From contig JAFNAU010000003.1 in NCBI GenBank assembly GCA_017860335.1, positions 1-32,449 on the forward strand: a stretch of DNA of 32,449 bases. The letters are read 5' to 3'. This document shows positions 1 through 7,704 of the stretch, piece by piece. Both the position numbers and the translations under genes were made by a program. Source of the DNA: Bacteroidota bacterium. Its GTDB lineage: Bacteria > Bacteroidota > Bacteroidia > Bacteroidales > Paludibacteraceae. The notes beneath the pieces are model-generated. The model searched no databases. It was not told where the DNA came from and worked only from the letters and a program-made list of their open reading frames with translations. Position 1 is the first letter of the stretch; each line of letters starts with the position of its first letter.

Positions 1-823
1 ACCATCGTTGATAAGGTGTTTGCCGAAATTATAGTACATTCTCAAGCCACCGCTTGTGTATTTATAGTCATTTTCGAGTGCGAGCGAAGTCATCGCGCGA
101 CGCACATCGGCATCATTGTCGTGAACAGGGATATTTACGATCCCGGGATTGGAGGCCAGGGTTCTTGTTCCGTTGATATCAGCGGAGGTTCTCCAGTGCT
201 CGGATAATTCATAGCCCGCCTTCGCGTAAACAGCCATTTGTCCGAAATCCATATCTTCCCGGTGTCCGTCGGACCGGTTATATGCCAGGTTGACATTACC
301 GCTCAGCTTTCCTCTCTTTATCCCTGCATCTGCCTGTGTTTCGAGGGTATTGTAACTCCCGTACATGGACTGAAAAGACAGGCTGGAACCGTCCTGTTTC
401 TGTTTCTTTGTAATAATATTGATCACTCCGCCCATGGCGTTGGATCCGTAAAGCACGGAAGCAGGTCCCCGAACCACTTCTACCCTCTCTGTCATCATAG
501 ACTGGTAGCTGTCAGCCAGCGGATGCCCCATCAGACCCATGTACTGCGGATGTCCGTCGATTAAGACCAGCACTCCGAAGCCCGGGAACTTCCTCTGTCA
601 AAACAGTTAATACTGACGACTGTAACCGGTCCCTGATCTGCCGGTCGCTGACAACCGATATGCTCATGGGCAGGCTTCGCAGATTAACCTTGGGTACGAA
701 GCCTGTAACGATGACTTCGTCCAGACGCACAGTATCAACATCACTTAAACCAGCTGCCAGCATTCCTCCCGGAATATGTACAGCGAAGAGAATGAAAAAG
801 AGTATTCGTTTCAGATAATCCAT
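1..823 (-). pseudogene. TonB-dependent receptor, broken by internal out-of-frame deletion; 3' end outside window
   Basis: The start (ATG at 823-821) encodes a signal peptide (MDYLKRILFFILFAVHIPGG), a TonB box (DEVIVTG) and the start of a plug domain ending in VLTVLTEEVPG. In that frame the protein then runs into unrelated residues and stops at 512. In another frame, from about 585 down to base 1, the receptor continues without a stop: GVLVLIDGHPQYMGLMGHPL, then VRGPASVLYGSNAMGGVINI and the first barrel strands. In this receptor class about 35-40 residues, including the conserved arginine-glycine plug segment, normally separate EVPG from VLVLIDGHPQ. They are absent, so the lesion looks like a deletion of about 0.1 kb that is not a multiple of three, not a single-base slip. 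The start overlaps the end of the phosphoribosyltransferase gene by 13 nt, which implies one operon. Ligand unknown. An assembly error cannot be excluded. Confidence 0.8.
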
Positions 824-1212
824 GGGAATTTAAAACACGCTTCGTTGTAAAGGGCATAATCCGCGTTCCCGTTTACTGCAAATGTTTTTACCACGTTGGC
901 TTCCTTCAGCAGGCTGATGGCAAAGTTGACTGTTGCACCGGTTTTAATGCGGTCCTCCACAAGCAGAATAGTCTTTCCTTTGCAATCAAAACCGACAGGC
1001 GAAAGGAGCTGCGGATTATCGTAACGGGGCTTCTGCTCGGCATCGCGCAGATTGATTTTAAGTAACTGTAAATCGGTGTTTAAACGCTGGTTGAGTATAG
1101 CTGCAGGAACTACCCCCCCGTTGGCTATGGCTACAATCATATCAAATTGTTCATGAAACTCAATTTCACGAAAACGAGCCATCACTTCTTCGAATGATTT
1201 TATCTCGGGCAT
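811..1212 (-). CDS. Small type I phosphoribosyltransferase
   Basis: A 133-residue cytoplasmic protein with the PRPP-binding loop of type I phosphoribosyltransferases: ILLVEDRIKTGATV at residues 82-95, preceded by the first strand and loop (MIVAIANGGVVPAAIL, residues 25-40). Enzymes of this fold join a nucleobase or similar nitrogen base to PRPP. It is shorter than usual (about 150-200 residues) and lacks an obvious C-terminal hood, so the substrate cannot be read from the sequence. It sits 4 nt downstream of an ECF-type S-component gene and overlaps the following TonB-dependent receptor by 13 nt. Inference: the three genes may take up and trap a base or vitamin precursor. Family assignment is confident; substrate is not. 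Confidence 0.8.
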   Translation of the reverse strand: MPEIKSFEEVMARFREIEFHEQFDMIVAIANGGVVPAAILNQRLNTDLQLLKINLRDAEQKPRYDNPQLLSPVGFDCKGKTILLVEDRIKTGATVNFAISLLKEANVVKTFAVNGNADYALYNEACFKFPWII

Positions 1213-1216
1213 ACGT

Positions 1217-1726
1217 TCAGACTTTTTTCAAAGTTCTCAGCAGCAAATATCCGCCAAAGAGCTGTATAAGTATTCCGGGAAAACCGATGCGGAAATCCTG
1301 AAGCGCCACTGAAAGCTGACCTGTTAGTATCCACTCAAAACCGGTACCGATAAACTGATAAGCAAGAATAGCAATCAGAATTCCCCACAGGGATACTTTG
1401 CCAAAATATCTGGCTGCCAATGCTGCGGCAATGGCAAGGATAGCTGACTTAAAGATTATCGCGGGTAAAACAGCAAGAACCGGCATCCCGAACAACATAC
1501 TATTCACAAGCGGTGACAGGACAGCAGTGAGCAAACCAACATTGATCCCGTATTTATATGCCCCGATGAGGGTAAAGAAGTAAATAGGAAGAAAAATAAG
1601 ACCACCACCGGGTATCAAATGTGCCAGTTGAGGTAAAAGTAAATTACCGGCAATAAACAGAACGGCAAAGAGATAGGTTCGGGCGTTGCTGAGTTTCAGA
1701 GAATAAAGTTTAACTGTAGTGTCCAT
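1217..1726 (-). CDS. ECF-transporter-like S component (integral membrane protein)
   Basis: A 169-residue, very hydrophobic protein with five or six membrane segments. The pattern, short loops and glycine-rich stretches such as LIPGGGLIFLPIYFFTLIGAYKYG, fit substrate-binding S components of energy-coupling factor transporters, which bind vitamins or their precursors and work with a shared EcfAAT module encoded elsewhere. An in-frame TTG at 1753 would add nine polar residues; I prefer the ATG at 1726 (MDTTVKLYSL). Only 4 nt separate it from the phosphoribosyltransferase and then the broken TonB-dependent receptor, so outer-membrane import, inner-membrane import and a trapping reaction may have been linked. 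Substrate unknown. Confidence 0.65.
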   Translation of the reverse strand: MDTTVKLYSLKLSNARTYLFAVLFIAGNLLLPQLAHLIPGGGLIFLPIYFFTLIGAYKYGINVGLLTAVLSPLVNSMLFGMPVLAVLPAIIFKSAILAIAAALAARYFGKVSLWGILIAILAYQFIGTGFEWILTGQLSVALQDFRIGFPGILIQLFGGYLLLRTLKKV

Positions 1727-1779
1727 AATATTATTTAATTGATTATTTGACAAAATATTTATATTCAGAATGTTGATTA

Positions 1780-1787
1780 CAAAGCTA
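1780..1787 (-). promoter_or_regulatory. Possible -7 box upstream of the ECF S-component gene
   Basis: Read on the minus strand this is TAGCTTTG, a full match to the Bacteroidota -7 consensus TAnnTTTG, about 50 nt before the chosen ATG at 1726. No TTTG is visible at the usual 19-21 nt upstream distance, so support is partial. Confidence 0.35.
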
Positions 1788-1868
1788 TAAAAACTTTAGA
1801 AACATTCAGAGGATGATGCCTGATTTTATAAATATTTAAGCAGATAAAAACACACGGTGCTTAATTCT

Positions 1869-1876
1869 TATCTTTG
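1869..1876 (+). promoter_or_regulatory. Possible -7 box before a small ORF
   Basis: TATCTTTG is a full match to the Bacteroidota -7 consensus and lies 46 nt before the ATG at 1923. A clear -33 element is missing. Such a box is the typical start signal in this phylum, so it lends some support to the short ORF that follows. Confidence 0.35.
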
Positions 1877-1922
1877 ATTGTGGAAAGCAGATAAATAAAC
1901 CAACAATACAAATCAGCCTGTA

Positions 1923-2057
1923 ATGAGCAGAAATGAGATATCCGAAACAGCCGATAATAAGGCTCTTTTGATCGAAATAAAAGACTCAGCTTGGAATAAT
2001 AGTGAATGGAAAGGGAGCTGGCTTCATATCAAAGCCAATATTTACATGGTGGAATGA
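1923..2057 (+). CDS. Short ORF, 44 aa, unrecognised; possibly a gene remnant
   Basis: This lies in a 310-nt gap between two minus-strand genes (1754-2063) that is otherwise empty. The ORF starts MSRNEISETADNKALLIEIK, ends IYMVE, and stops 7 nt before the lptC stop on the other strand. A -7-like box (TATCTTTG) stands 46 nt upstream. The start (short polar lead, then a helix with ALLIEIK) vaguely recalls the N-terminus of DUF1016/YhcG-type proteins, but the match is too short to claim. It could be a real small protein, a truncated gene, or chance. No function is assigned. Confidence 0.25.
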   Translation: MSRNEISETADNKALLIEIKDSAWNNSEWKGSWLHIKANIYMVE

Positions 2058-2063
2058 TCAGGT

Positions 2064-2681
2064 TCAGGGATGAGTGGCACCTGCCGGTATTGCTGCGGTA
2101 TTGCTGTTTTCGTCTGGAACAACCAGCAATCCTTTCAGCGTTGCCTGGAAACTGTACTTGGTCATCGACTGGTTCGACTGAAATCCATAACCGGAAATAA
2201 CGCGTGTGAGCTGTGTAATCTTCACCAATGTATCCGAAAATATGAGTTCCTGAGCCCGATCCCAGTACAGACGTTCACTTTCAAACATCTCACCCATCAT
2301 GTTGATGGCTTTAACTTTACCCTTAAATTCCCATAATTGTCTGGCTTCGTAGTAGCGGGCATAGTTGCTGTGAAAATTGGCATCGATCACCAGGTTCTCA
2401 TCAAAACGCTCGAAATGCAGTCCTTTGGGAAACTCCCAATATTTTTCCTTGGCTTTATCGAAAACATCCCACTGATCTGTATAGATCCGGTAACGCGTGA
2501 TTCCCGAGTCTGAAATTACAGTTGTTATTTTGGTCGCGTGAAGACCGGGCATTGCCTGTCTGTCCTTTACAGCTGCTATCTTCTCTGTTTTTTTATTCTG
2601 ACACGAAATAGCGCCAAATAACACGACAACCACCCAAAAGGCGGCTGTCATATTGATGATTATTTGCTTTGAAAACTTCAT
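2064..2681 (-). CDS. lptC: LptC-like LPS export lipoprotein
   Basis: A 205-residue protein with a lipoprotein-like signal (basic N-terminus, then WVVVVLFGAISC with the lipobox cysteine at about residue 27). The body has the repeated short beta strands of the LptC/OstA beta-jellyroll: YRIYTDQWDVFDKAKEKYWE, LHFERFDENLVIDANFHSN, YYEARQLWEFKGKVKAINMM and ISGYGFQSNQSMTKYSFQ. LptC passes lipopolysaccharide from the LptBFG exporter to the periplasmic bridge. In Bacteroidota it is often annotated this way and sits beside an outer-membrane protein gene, as here. A GTG at 2702 overlaps the stop of the upstream gene by one base and would add seven residues; the ATG at 2681 gives the cleaner signal peptide. 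Confidence 0.85.
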   Translation of the reverse strand: MKFSKQIIINMTAAFWVVVVLFGAISCQNKKTEKIAAVKDRQAMPGLHATKITTVISDSGITRYRIYTDQWDVFDKAKEKYWEFPKGLHFERFDENLVIDANFHSNYARYYEARQLWEFKGKVKAINMMGEMFESERLYWDRAQELIFSDTLVKITQLTRVISGYGFQSNQSMTKYSFQATLKGLLVVPDENSNTAAIPAGATHP

Positions 2682-2701
2682 TCTTTTTTGAGAAAAGATC
2701 A

Positions 2702-3946
2702 CTATAATTTTGGTTTCACAAACCAGAATTCATTTATCGAAGCGCTGAAAGTGAGTTTCAGATAGTTCTCCTTCAACAGAGGCGAACCCATTTTGCCGTA
2801 CTCGATCGAAGCATTCAGGATAGATTTTGAGGTTTTTGTCGGAAAGCCAACTCCGAAGCTGACGGTGTAATTATTGGGTAATTTGGTGGTTCCTGCTGTA
2901 TAGTATGGATTTACCGTATTGAAACCTACACGATAACGTATTCTGTCTGTATATCTTCTTCCAACCGGATTAGGAATATATTCAGCTCCGAGAGCTATTT
3001 TGGTTGTATTCAGCAGCGAATCGGTTTTGTTCATAAACGAGGTTTTTGCCCACGCCTGCTGTGTTACGTCAATACCTACTGTCAGTTGCTTGTTGTACGT
3101 GTAGTTTAATCCAATTCCCAGCGTTTGCGGCAGTTCAAATCCGTTGGCAGAATTAAGAACCGAATCATTGGCTATTGCCGAGAACCTGGCATTGAACTTG
3201 GTTTTCCCTTCATAAATCGCTCCTAACACCACATCGTGCTTTTCTGCAAATGTATTATACAGCTGAATACCATAGCGAAACCGAAAATCGTTAGCACTGA
3301 TGCTATTGGCATAAGCTACGGACTGATAGGCAGTTGTTGAAGAAAAAACCAGATTCCGGTTATTATTTACCTCCCCAAACATATAGTAAGCATTTACACC
3401 TAACGAAATGTGGTTCAGAAAGTTGGCCGACAACCCTCCGTAAACCTGGGTAAATCCGCCGGCGCCGTTGAAAAGAGTATAATAATTGATATATTTGGCA
3501 TCCTGTGTCTGACTGACAGGCATTTGTAGGGAGTCAACCTGGTTAAAGTTATATCCTACGAAAGAATACGGTGTCAGACCCGCGCTAAAGCCAAGCCATT
3601 TCGCAAGGGGAAAACGCATGGTGAGATACTCCAGGTTGGAGTTAAAAGTTTTATTTGAGCCATCATCATCCGAGAAAATCGAATATCTGGCACTACCGGC
3701 AATATCAAACATGAATGTGAGTGAATCCACGCTGCTGTATGAAGCCGGATTTACGGTATTGATTGTATTTTTGGATCTGTTACCGAGCGAAACGCCCCCC
3801 ATCCCCCGCAACTCTGTGGCTGTACTTTGTGTTACGTCTCCATATCCGAAACGCGTGTAGGGCGAATTTGTATTATTCTGACTTACAGTCAACTGAATGG
3901 CAGAAAAAAACAAGGCGATTGCAAAAACTACTTTTTTGTTATACAT
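2702..3946 (-). CDS. FadL/OmpP1-like outer-membrane beta-barrel protein
   Basis: A 414-residue protein with a cleavable signal peptide (MYNKKVVFAIALFFSAIQLTVSQ) and a start typical of Bacteroidota FadL-like barrels: NSPYTRFGYGDVTQSTATEL, then RGMGGVSLGNRSKNTINTVN. Alternating-hydrophobicity strands continue to an aromatic C-terminal segment (KLTFSASINEFWFVKPKL). FadL-family barrels move hydrophobic molecules across the outer membrane; the substrate here is unknown. It is co-directional with and overlaps the start region of lptC, an arrangement common in the phylum, which suggests an envelope-biogenesis operon. A good promoter lies 51 nt upstream. Confidence 0.8.
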   Translation of the reverse strand: MYNKKVVFAIALFFSAIQLTVSQNNTNSPYTRFGYGDVTQSTATELRGMGGVSLGNRSKNTINTVNPASYSSVDSLTFMFDIAGSARYSIFSDDDGSNKTFNSNLEYLTMRFPLAKWLGFSAGLTPYSFVGYNFNQVDSLQMPVSQTQDAKYINYYTLFNGAGGFTQVYGGLSANFLNHISLGVNAYYMFGEVNNNRNLVFSSTTAYQSVAYANSISANDFRFRYGIQLYNTFAEKHDVVLGAIYEGKTKFNARFSAIANDSVLNSANGFELPQTLGIGLNYTYNKQLTVGIDVTQQAWAKTSFMNKTDSLLNTTKIALGAEYIPNPVGRRYTDRIRYRVGFNTVNPYYTAGTTKLPNNYTVSFGVGFPTKTSKSILNASIEYGKMGSPLLKENYLKLTFSASINEFWFVKPKL

Positions 3947-3996
3947 TCAATTTATTTTTCCGGTTAACCCGTTTTAACTTAAATTTATTGGTAATG

Positions 3997-4027
3997 CAAA
4001 GATGGCGTATTTAATTTTCCTGTCAAA
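3997..4027 (-). promoter_or_regulatory. Promoter of the FadL-like protein/lptC operon
   Basis: On the minus strand, TTTG (4027-4024) is followed by 19 nt and then CATCTTTG (4004-3997), one mismatch from TAnnTTTG. The spacing is that of primary-sigma promoters of Bacteroidota. The predicted leader is about 45 nt. Confidence 0.6.
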
Positions 4028-4093
4028 GTAAATAAAGTTGTACCCCGTTAAAAAAACTGAAACTGGGCCGTAATTATTCTATCTTCAGGTGTT

Positions 4094-4945
4094 TTATAGA
4101 ATCATTTTTTCGATTGGAATAACCAGAATTCCTTCAGCTCCCAGATTTTTCAGTTTCCCGATTATATCCCAGAATTCTTTTTCACCAATCACGGCATGCA
4201 ACGAACTCCAGCCTTCCTTTGCAAGTGGCATGATTGTCGGACTACGCATACCGGGAATCACCTCTACAATTTGATTCAAATTAGCCGTGGGAATATTCAT
4301 CAGTACATATTTCTTGTCATCAGCCAGTTGTACAGCTTCCAGACGGAATAACAAATCATCAAGAACGTCTCTTTTTTCGGGGGACAAATCGGGATTTGAA
4401 ATCAGCAGTGCTTCCGATTTCATAACAACTTCTACTTCATGCAACTGATTGGTCAGTAGGGTACTGCCGGAACTGACTATATCGAAAATAGCGTCGGCCA
4501 ATCCTATTCCGGTTGCGATCTCGACCGAACCAGTAATAACGTGTATATCGGCAGAGATATTATTTTGTTTCAGGAAATTGTCAAGTATTACCGGATAGGA
4601 GGTGGCAATCACTTTCCCGTCGAACCAACTCAGTCCCTGATAATCGGTCGATTTCGGAATGGCCAGAGACAAACGGCATTTACTAAATCCAAGTCTTTTC
4701 TCGATGTTTACCTTTTTATTTTTCTCGGCATATTCATTTTCACCGACGATACCGATGTCTGCAACCCCATCGGCTACAGTTTGGGGTATGTCATCATCGC
4801 GTAGAAAAAGAACTTCAACAGGAAAATTTTTTGCCGGAACAAGGAGCAGTCGTTTGCCCCATTCCAGTTTAATGCCAGCCTCATTCAATAAGGTCATGCA
4901 TTCTTCATTCAGACGTCCTTTGGATTGTATTGCTATTCGTAACAT
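4094..4945 (-). CDS. hisG: ATP phosphoribosyltransferase, long form
   Basis: Catalyses the first step of histidine synthesis, ATP plus PRPP to phosphoribosyl-ATP, in the cytoplasm. The 283-residue length is that of the long, HisZ-independent form with a C-terminal ACT-like domain for histidine feedback. Visible family features are the start MLRIAIQSKGRLNEECMTLL, the GVADIGIVGENEY segment (about residues 60-72) and the PRPP/phosphate loop in VITGSVEIATGIGLADAIFD (about 136-155). The final 80 residues (YVLMNIPTANLNQIVEVIPG and HAVIGEKEFWDIIGKLKNLG) form the regulatory domain. It is unusual that hisD/hisC/hisB do not follow; the next gene is an outer-membrane protein behind its own promoter, so this hisG seems to be a single-gene unit. 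Confidence 0.95.
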   Translation of the reverse strand: MLRIAIQSKGRLNEECMTLLNEAGIKLEWGKRLLLVPAKNFPVEVLFLRDDDIPQTVADGVADIGIVGENEYAEKNKKVNIEKRLGFSKCRLSLAIPKSTDYQGLSWFDGKVIATSYPVILDNFLKQNNISADIHVITGSVEIATGIGLADAIFDIVSSGSTLLTNQLHEVEVVMKSEALLISNPDLSPEKRDVLDDLLFRLEAVQLADDKKYVLMNIPTANLNQIVEVIPGMRSPTIMPLAKEGWSSLHAVIGEKEFWDIIGKLKNLGAEGILVIPIEKMIL

Positions 4946-5025
4946 GGTTCGATCTTGTATTTGTTGGATTTTTTATTAAAAAGCCGTGCATTCAATGAAA
5001 TAATACACAACGACTTCTAAGCCAA

Positions 5026-5033
5026 CAAAAGTA
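5026..5033 (-). promoter_or_regulatory. Possible hisG -7 box
   Basis: TACTTTTG on the minus strand fully matches TAnnTTTG and lies about 80 nt before the hisG start. The U-tract end of the preceding terminator occupies the -33 region, so terminator and promoter appear packed together. Confidence 0.45.
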
Positions 5034-5046
5034 CTACAATTCTGAC

Positions 5047-5079
5047 AAAAAAAAAAGTCCGTTAGAAACTAACGGACTT
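5047..5079 (-). terminator. Rho-independent terminator after the first mini-lipoprotein gene
   Basis: Perfect 11-bp inverted repeat (arms 5055-5065 and 5069-5079, AAGTCCGTTAG and its complement) with a 3-nt loop. On the minus strand the hairpin runs directly into a long T tract (5056-5047). It lies 37 nt after the stop of the gene at 5116-5298. Confidence 0.9.
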
Positions 5080-5115
5080 GCAGATGTCTTAATAAATTTT
5101 TTGCAATAGCTAAAA

Positions 5116-5298
5116 TTATTTAACAACAGCAGTAGCAGCTGAATCAACAACAGCAGCAGCTGAATCAACAACAGCAGCAGTGGTATCAACAACTTCAGTA
5201 GCAACTGAATCGATAGTTTGTTCAGTTTGTTCAGCTTGTTTAGGAGCACATGCAGCAAATACTGCAGCTACGGCAAAAAATAAAAATACTTTTTTCAT
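5116..5298 (-). CDS. Mini-lipoprotein with Ala/Val/Asp-rich heptad-like repeats
   Basis: A 60-residue protein with a strong lipoprotein signal (MKKVFLFFAVAAVFAAC, cysteine 17) and a 43-residue mature part rich in alanine, valine, threonine and aspartate: APKQAEQTEQ, then repeats of the type AAVVDSA. A second gene at 5545-5715 encodes a close relative with almost the same first 22 residues, so the pair arose by duplication. It has its own promoter (5359-5387) and a strong terminator, so it is a single-gene unit. Function unknown; the size, lipidation and helical low-complexity tail suggest a small abundant envelope protein, by analogy only. Confidence 0.8.
   Translation of the reverse strand: MKKVFLFFAVAAVFAACAPKQAEQTEQTIDSVATEVVDTTAAVVDSAAAVVDSAATAVVK
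5135..5197. repeat. 21-bp in-frame tandem repeat inside the mini-lipoprotein gene
   Basis: Two perfect 21-bp units (5135-5155 and 5156-5176) and a degenerate third (5177-5197) encode successive seven-residue units of the type VVDSAAA. Being in frame, unit gain or loss would lengthen or shorten the lipoprotein without breaking it. Confidence 0.85.
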
Positions 5299-5358
5299 TT
5301 TGTTTTAATTCTTAAAAATTTAACATGTTAGATATTTTGTTCAATTCAAAATCGTGAC

Positions 5359-5387
5359 AAAGGTACATCTTTATTTTGATATACAAT
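5359..5387 (-). promoter_or_regulatory. Promoter of the first mini-lipoprotein gene
   Basis: On the minus strand, TTG (5387-5385) precedes TACCTTTG (5366-5359) with 18 nt between. The -7 box is a full consensus match and the predicted leader is about 54 nt. Confidence 0.6.
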
Positions 5388-5544
5388 TAATATTTCTGAC
5401 TTTTTTTTATTTTTTTTTCACTTTTCGGTAATTTTCTTTGAAAAAAGCCTAATAAGCGGATAAAAAACAAATATTTACAGTTTCAAATTCAAGTTTTGTT
5501 TCTCTAAAACACAAAAACTTACAGTAAGCAGGTTTTATCCTTTT

Positions 5545-5715
5545 TTACATCTGAGGTGCAACGCTGTCAACGCTTGCGATAGTAGTATCGGCCGGAGCAG
5601 CAACGGTATCAACTACCACCACTGAATCTTCCTGTACTTTTTGCTCTTCTGCCTGTTTAGGAGCACAAGCTGCAATAGCGAAAGCGACAGCAATAAACAA
5701 AAATACTTTTTTCAT
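5545..5715 (-). CDS. Second mini-lipoprotein, paralogue of the 5116-5298 product
   Basis: A 56-residue protein: signal MKKVFLFIAVAFAIAAC with lipobox cysteine 17, then APKQAEEQKVQEDSVVVVDT and a short Val/Ala/Asp/Thr-rich tail. The open frame extends back to 5754, but that start coincides with the predicted transcription start and would put 13 charged residues ahead of a normal signal peptide, so the ATG at 5715 is chosen. It is the clear paralogue of its downstream neighbour, with a separate promoter. The 21-bp tandem units of the neighbour are absent here. Function unknown. Confidence 0.8.
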   Translation of the reverse strand: MKKVFLFIAVAFAIAACAPKQAEEQKVQEDSVVVVDTVAAPADTTIASVDSVAPQM

Positions 5716-5762
5716 CTTTCTAATAAATTGTAACTTTTTATCTTTGAGTCTCAAAAACGGTG

Positions 5763-5795
5763 CAAAGTTACTACAATTTTATAATCTCTGACAAA
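5763..5795 (-). promoter_or_regulatory. Promoter of the second mini-lipoprotein gene
   Basis: On the minus strand, TTTG (5795-5792), 21 nt, then TAACTTTG (5770-5763): both elements fully match the Bacteroidota consensus. The expected start of transcription near 5756 leaves a leader of about 40 nt before the ATG at 5715. Confidence 0.75.
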
Positions 5796-5877
5796 TATTT
5801 TTTCGCTTTTTTTATAAATATTTTTACTTTAACTTTTCACACCAACCAATCATATGAATATCAACTAATTACAAAGT

Positions 5878-7602
5878 TTAAAATCCTGTAGTATAAAGGT
5901 AACGTTTAATGCTTTTTTTAGGTGTTTTTTCAAACTCATGTGGATACAGTTGGATTTTGGCAACACTCTCGTAAGCAGCACCCAGTGAATTTAATAATTT
6001 TCTGTTTTCTTCCATTACATCTTCCAGCCCTTTCTGATCCAAACCTTCGGCATCAACAGCGTCATAATCAGGACAAACCAGAGCAATCAGTTTTCCATTG
6101 CTGTCAATTACCAGACTTTCCATGACAAACGGCATGTTGTTCAGTTTCGATTCGAGTTCTTCCGGGTAGATATTCTGACCGTTAGCACTCAGAATCATAG
6201 TTTTGTTGCGCCCGCGGATAAACACATTACCATCAGCATCCACAGTACCCAAATCACCGGTATGAAGCCAGCCGTCAGCATCCAGTATCTGTTCGGTTGC
6301 TTCAGGGTTTTTGTAATAACCAGACATAACATTCTCTCCGCGTACAAATATCTCTCCTACTCCGGTTTTTGGATCAGGACGGTCAATTTTCACCTCCATA
6401 ATGCCATCCAGTACCTTTCCCGATGATTTGGAAATAAAATCCTTAGCCTCAGTATAGCTGATCAACGGAGCACATTCGGTCATGCCATAACCAACCGTAA
6501 ACGGAAATTTTATTTTTGTAAAAAATTCTTCCACTTCAGCATTCAGCGGAGCTCCTCCAACCACAATCTGTGAAAAATTACCTCCGAATGCATCCACCAG
6601 TTTTTTACGTATCTGGGCAAGCACCGGCTGATCAAGAAACGGGATGCTTAACACCCAGCGTACAGAAGGACGAGCCAGAAGGGGCTGAATTTGCTTTTTA
6701 TAAATCTTTTCGATAATCAGCGGCACACAGAATATCACATTCGGACGCACTTCGGCAAAAGCTTTCAGCAAAATTTTCGGAGATGGTGTCCGACCGATAA
6801 AATGAATGTGACAACCGGCACATGTGGAAGCCAAAAAATCAAAAGCACAGCCGTATGCATGTGCTAGCGGTAAAAAAGCAACAATATTAAATCCGGGCGC
6901 AATGAGTTTGGTGTTGACGGCAAAAGTGACATTTCCTGCCAATGCATTCCCAGAAGTCATAACTCCCTTGCTAAACCCGGTGGTTCCGGATGTATAATTA
7001 ATTGAAACAATTTCGGAATTGGATTTATCGATATAACGGACCGAGTCCTTATTGAAACCGTAGGGATATTTATGAGCAAACAATTCATCAATATGACGTT
7101 TGGACAATTTTGTCTTACTGAGCGGTGCAATAATACTTTCTTTGCTTTCATTTTCTTCGAGCAATGTCGGGACTGGCTGATTGAGTAAAACCAGTGTCCT
7201 GTAATCATTCAGAGAAAATACAGCCTGCAACGAAATGAAATTTTCTTCTTCAAGATTTTCCCAGATATAATCGCTGACAAACAATAATTTTGATTCGGAA
7301 TGATTAACGACATGATGAATATCGTTCGGATTAAAATCCTGCAGTATCGGCACAACGATTGCTCCGTATGTAACGGCTCCCAAATATACGACAGCCCAAT
7401 TTGAATTATTTTTACCGCACAGAGCTATTTTATCGTTCCGTTTCACATCGCATTGTTCGAAAAGCAGATGCAATTTTGCAATGCTGACGGCAATCTGTTC
7501 ATACGTCATGGTATGATTTTCGCCATAATCGGTAAAGCCGGGCAATTCCCAGTTCCGGCGAAAAGCATCCTCGTACAGACGGATAAAATTTTCTTTAATC
7601 AT
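5878..7602 (-). CDS. AMP-forming long-chain acyl-CoA synthetase-like enzyme
   Basis: A 574-residue cytoplasmic or membrane-associated adenylate-forming enzyme. It should activate a carboxylic acid with ATP and transfer the acyl group to CoA. The class motifs are intact: P-loop YTSGTTGFSKGVM at residues 203-215, GYGMTECAP at 371-379, and GWLHTGDLG at 444-452 followed by FIRGRNKTMILSANGQNIYP. The C-terminal KTPKKSIKRYLY carries the conserved lysine region of the mobile domain. Length and motifs fit long-chain fatty acyl-CoA ligases of Bacteroidota; the exact acyl substrate cannot be read. It is divergent from pheT and has its own promoter. Confidence 0.88.
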   Translation of the reverse strand: MIKENFIRLYEDAFRRNWELPGFTDYGENHTMTYEQIAVSIAKLHLLFEQCDVKRNDKIALCGKNNSNWAVVYLGAVTYGAIVVPILQDFNPNDIHHVVNHSESKLLFVSDYIWENLEEENFISLQAVFSLNDYRTLVLLNQPVPTLLEENESKESIIAPLSKTKLSKRHIDELFAHKYPYGFNKDSVRYIDKSNSEIVSINYTSGTTGFSKGVMTSGNALAGNVTFAVNTKLIAPGFNIVAFLPLAHAYGCAFDFLASTCAGCHIHFIGRTPSPKILLKAFAEVRPNVIFCVPLIIEKIYKKQIQPLLARPSVRWVLSIPFLDQPVLAQIRKKLVDAFGGNFSQIVVGGAPLNAEVEEFFTKIKFPFTVGYGMTECAPLISYTEAKDFISKSSGKVLDGIMEVKIDRPDPKTGVGEIFVRGENVMSGYYKNPEATEQILDADGWLHTGDLGTVDADGNVFIRGRNKTMILSANGQNIYPEELESKLNNMPFVMESLVIDSNGKLIALVCPDYDAVDAEGLDQKGLEDVMEENRKLLNSLGAAYESVAKIQLYPHEFEKTPKKSIKRYLYTTGF

Positions 7603-7704
7603 AACTGAACTACTATAAAATAATAAATCGTTGTAACTGTCTTAATATGTTTCACAAACTCATTAATAGCCTGTATATTGAGTATGATCTCATTTTTTGA
7701 CCTG

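Noticed and set aside
5034..5258. 74-codon leucine-rich frame overlapping the first mini-lipoprotein gene
   Set aside because: It is the shifted frame of the 21-bp tandem repeats, and its end runs through the terminator.
5511..5531. CTTACAGTAAG palindrome after the second mini-lipoprotein gene as a terminator
   Set aside because: The two arms leave a one-base loop, too small for a stable hairpin.
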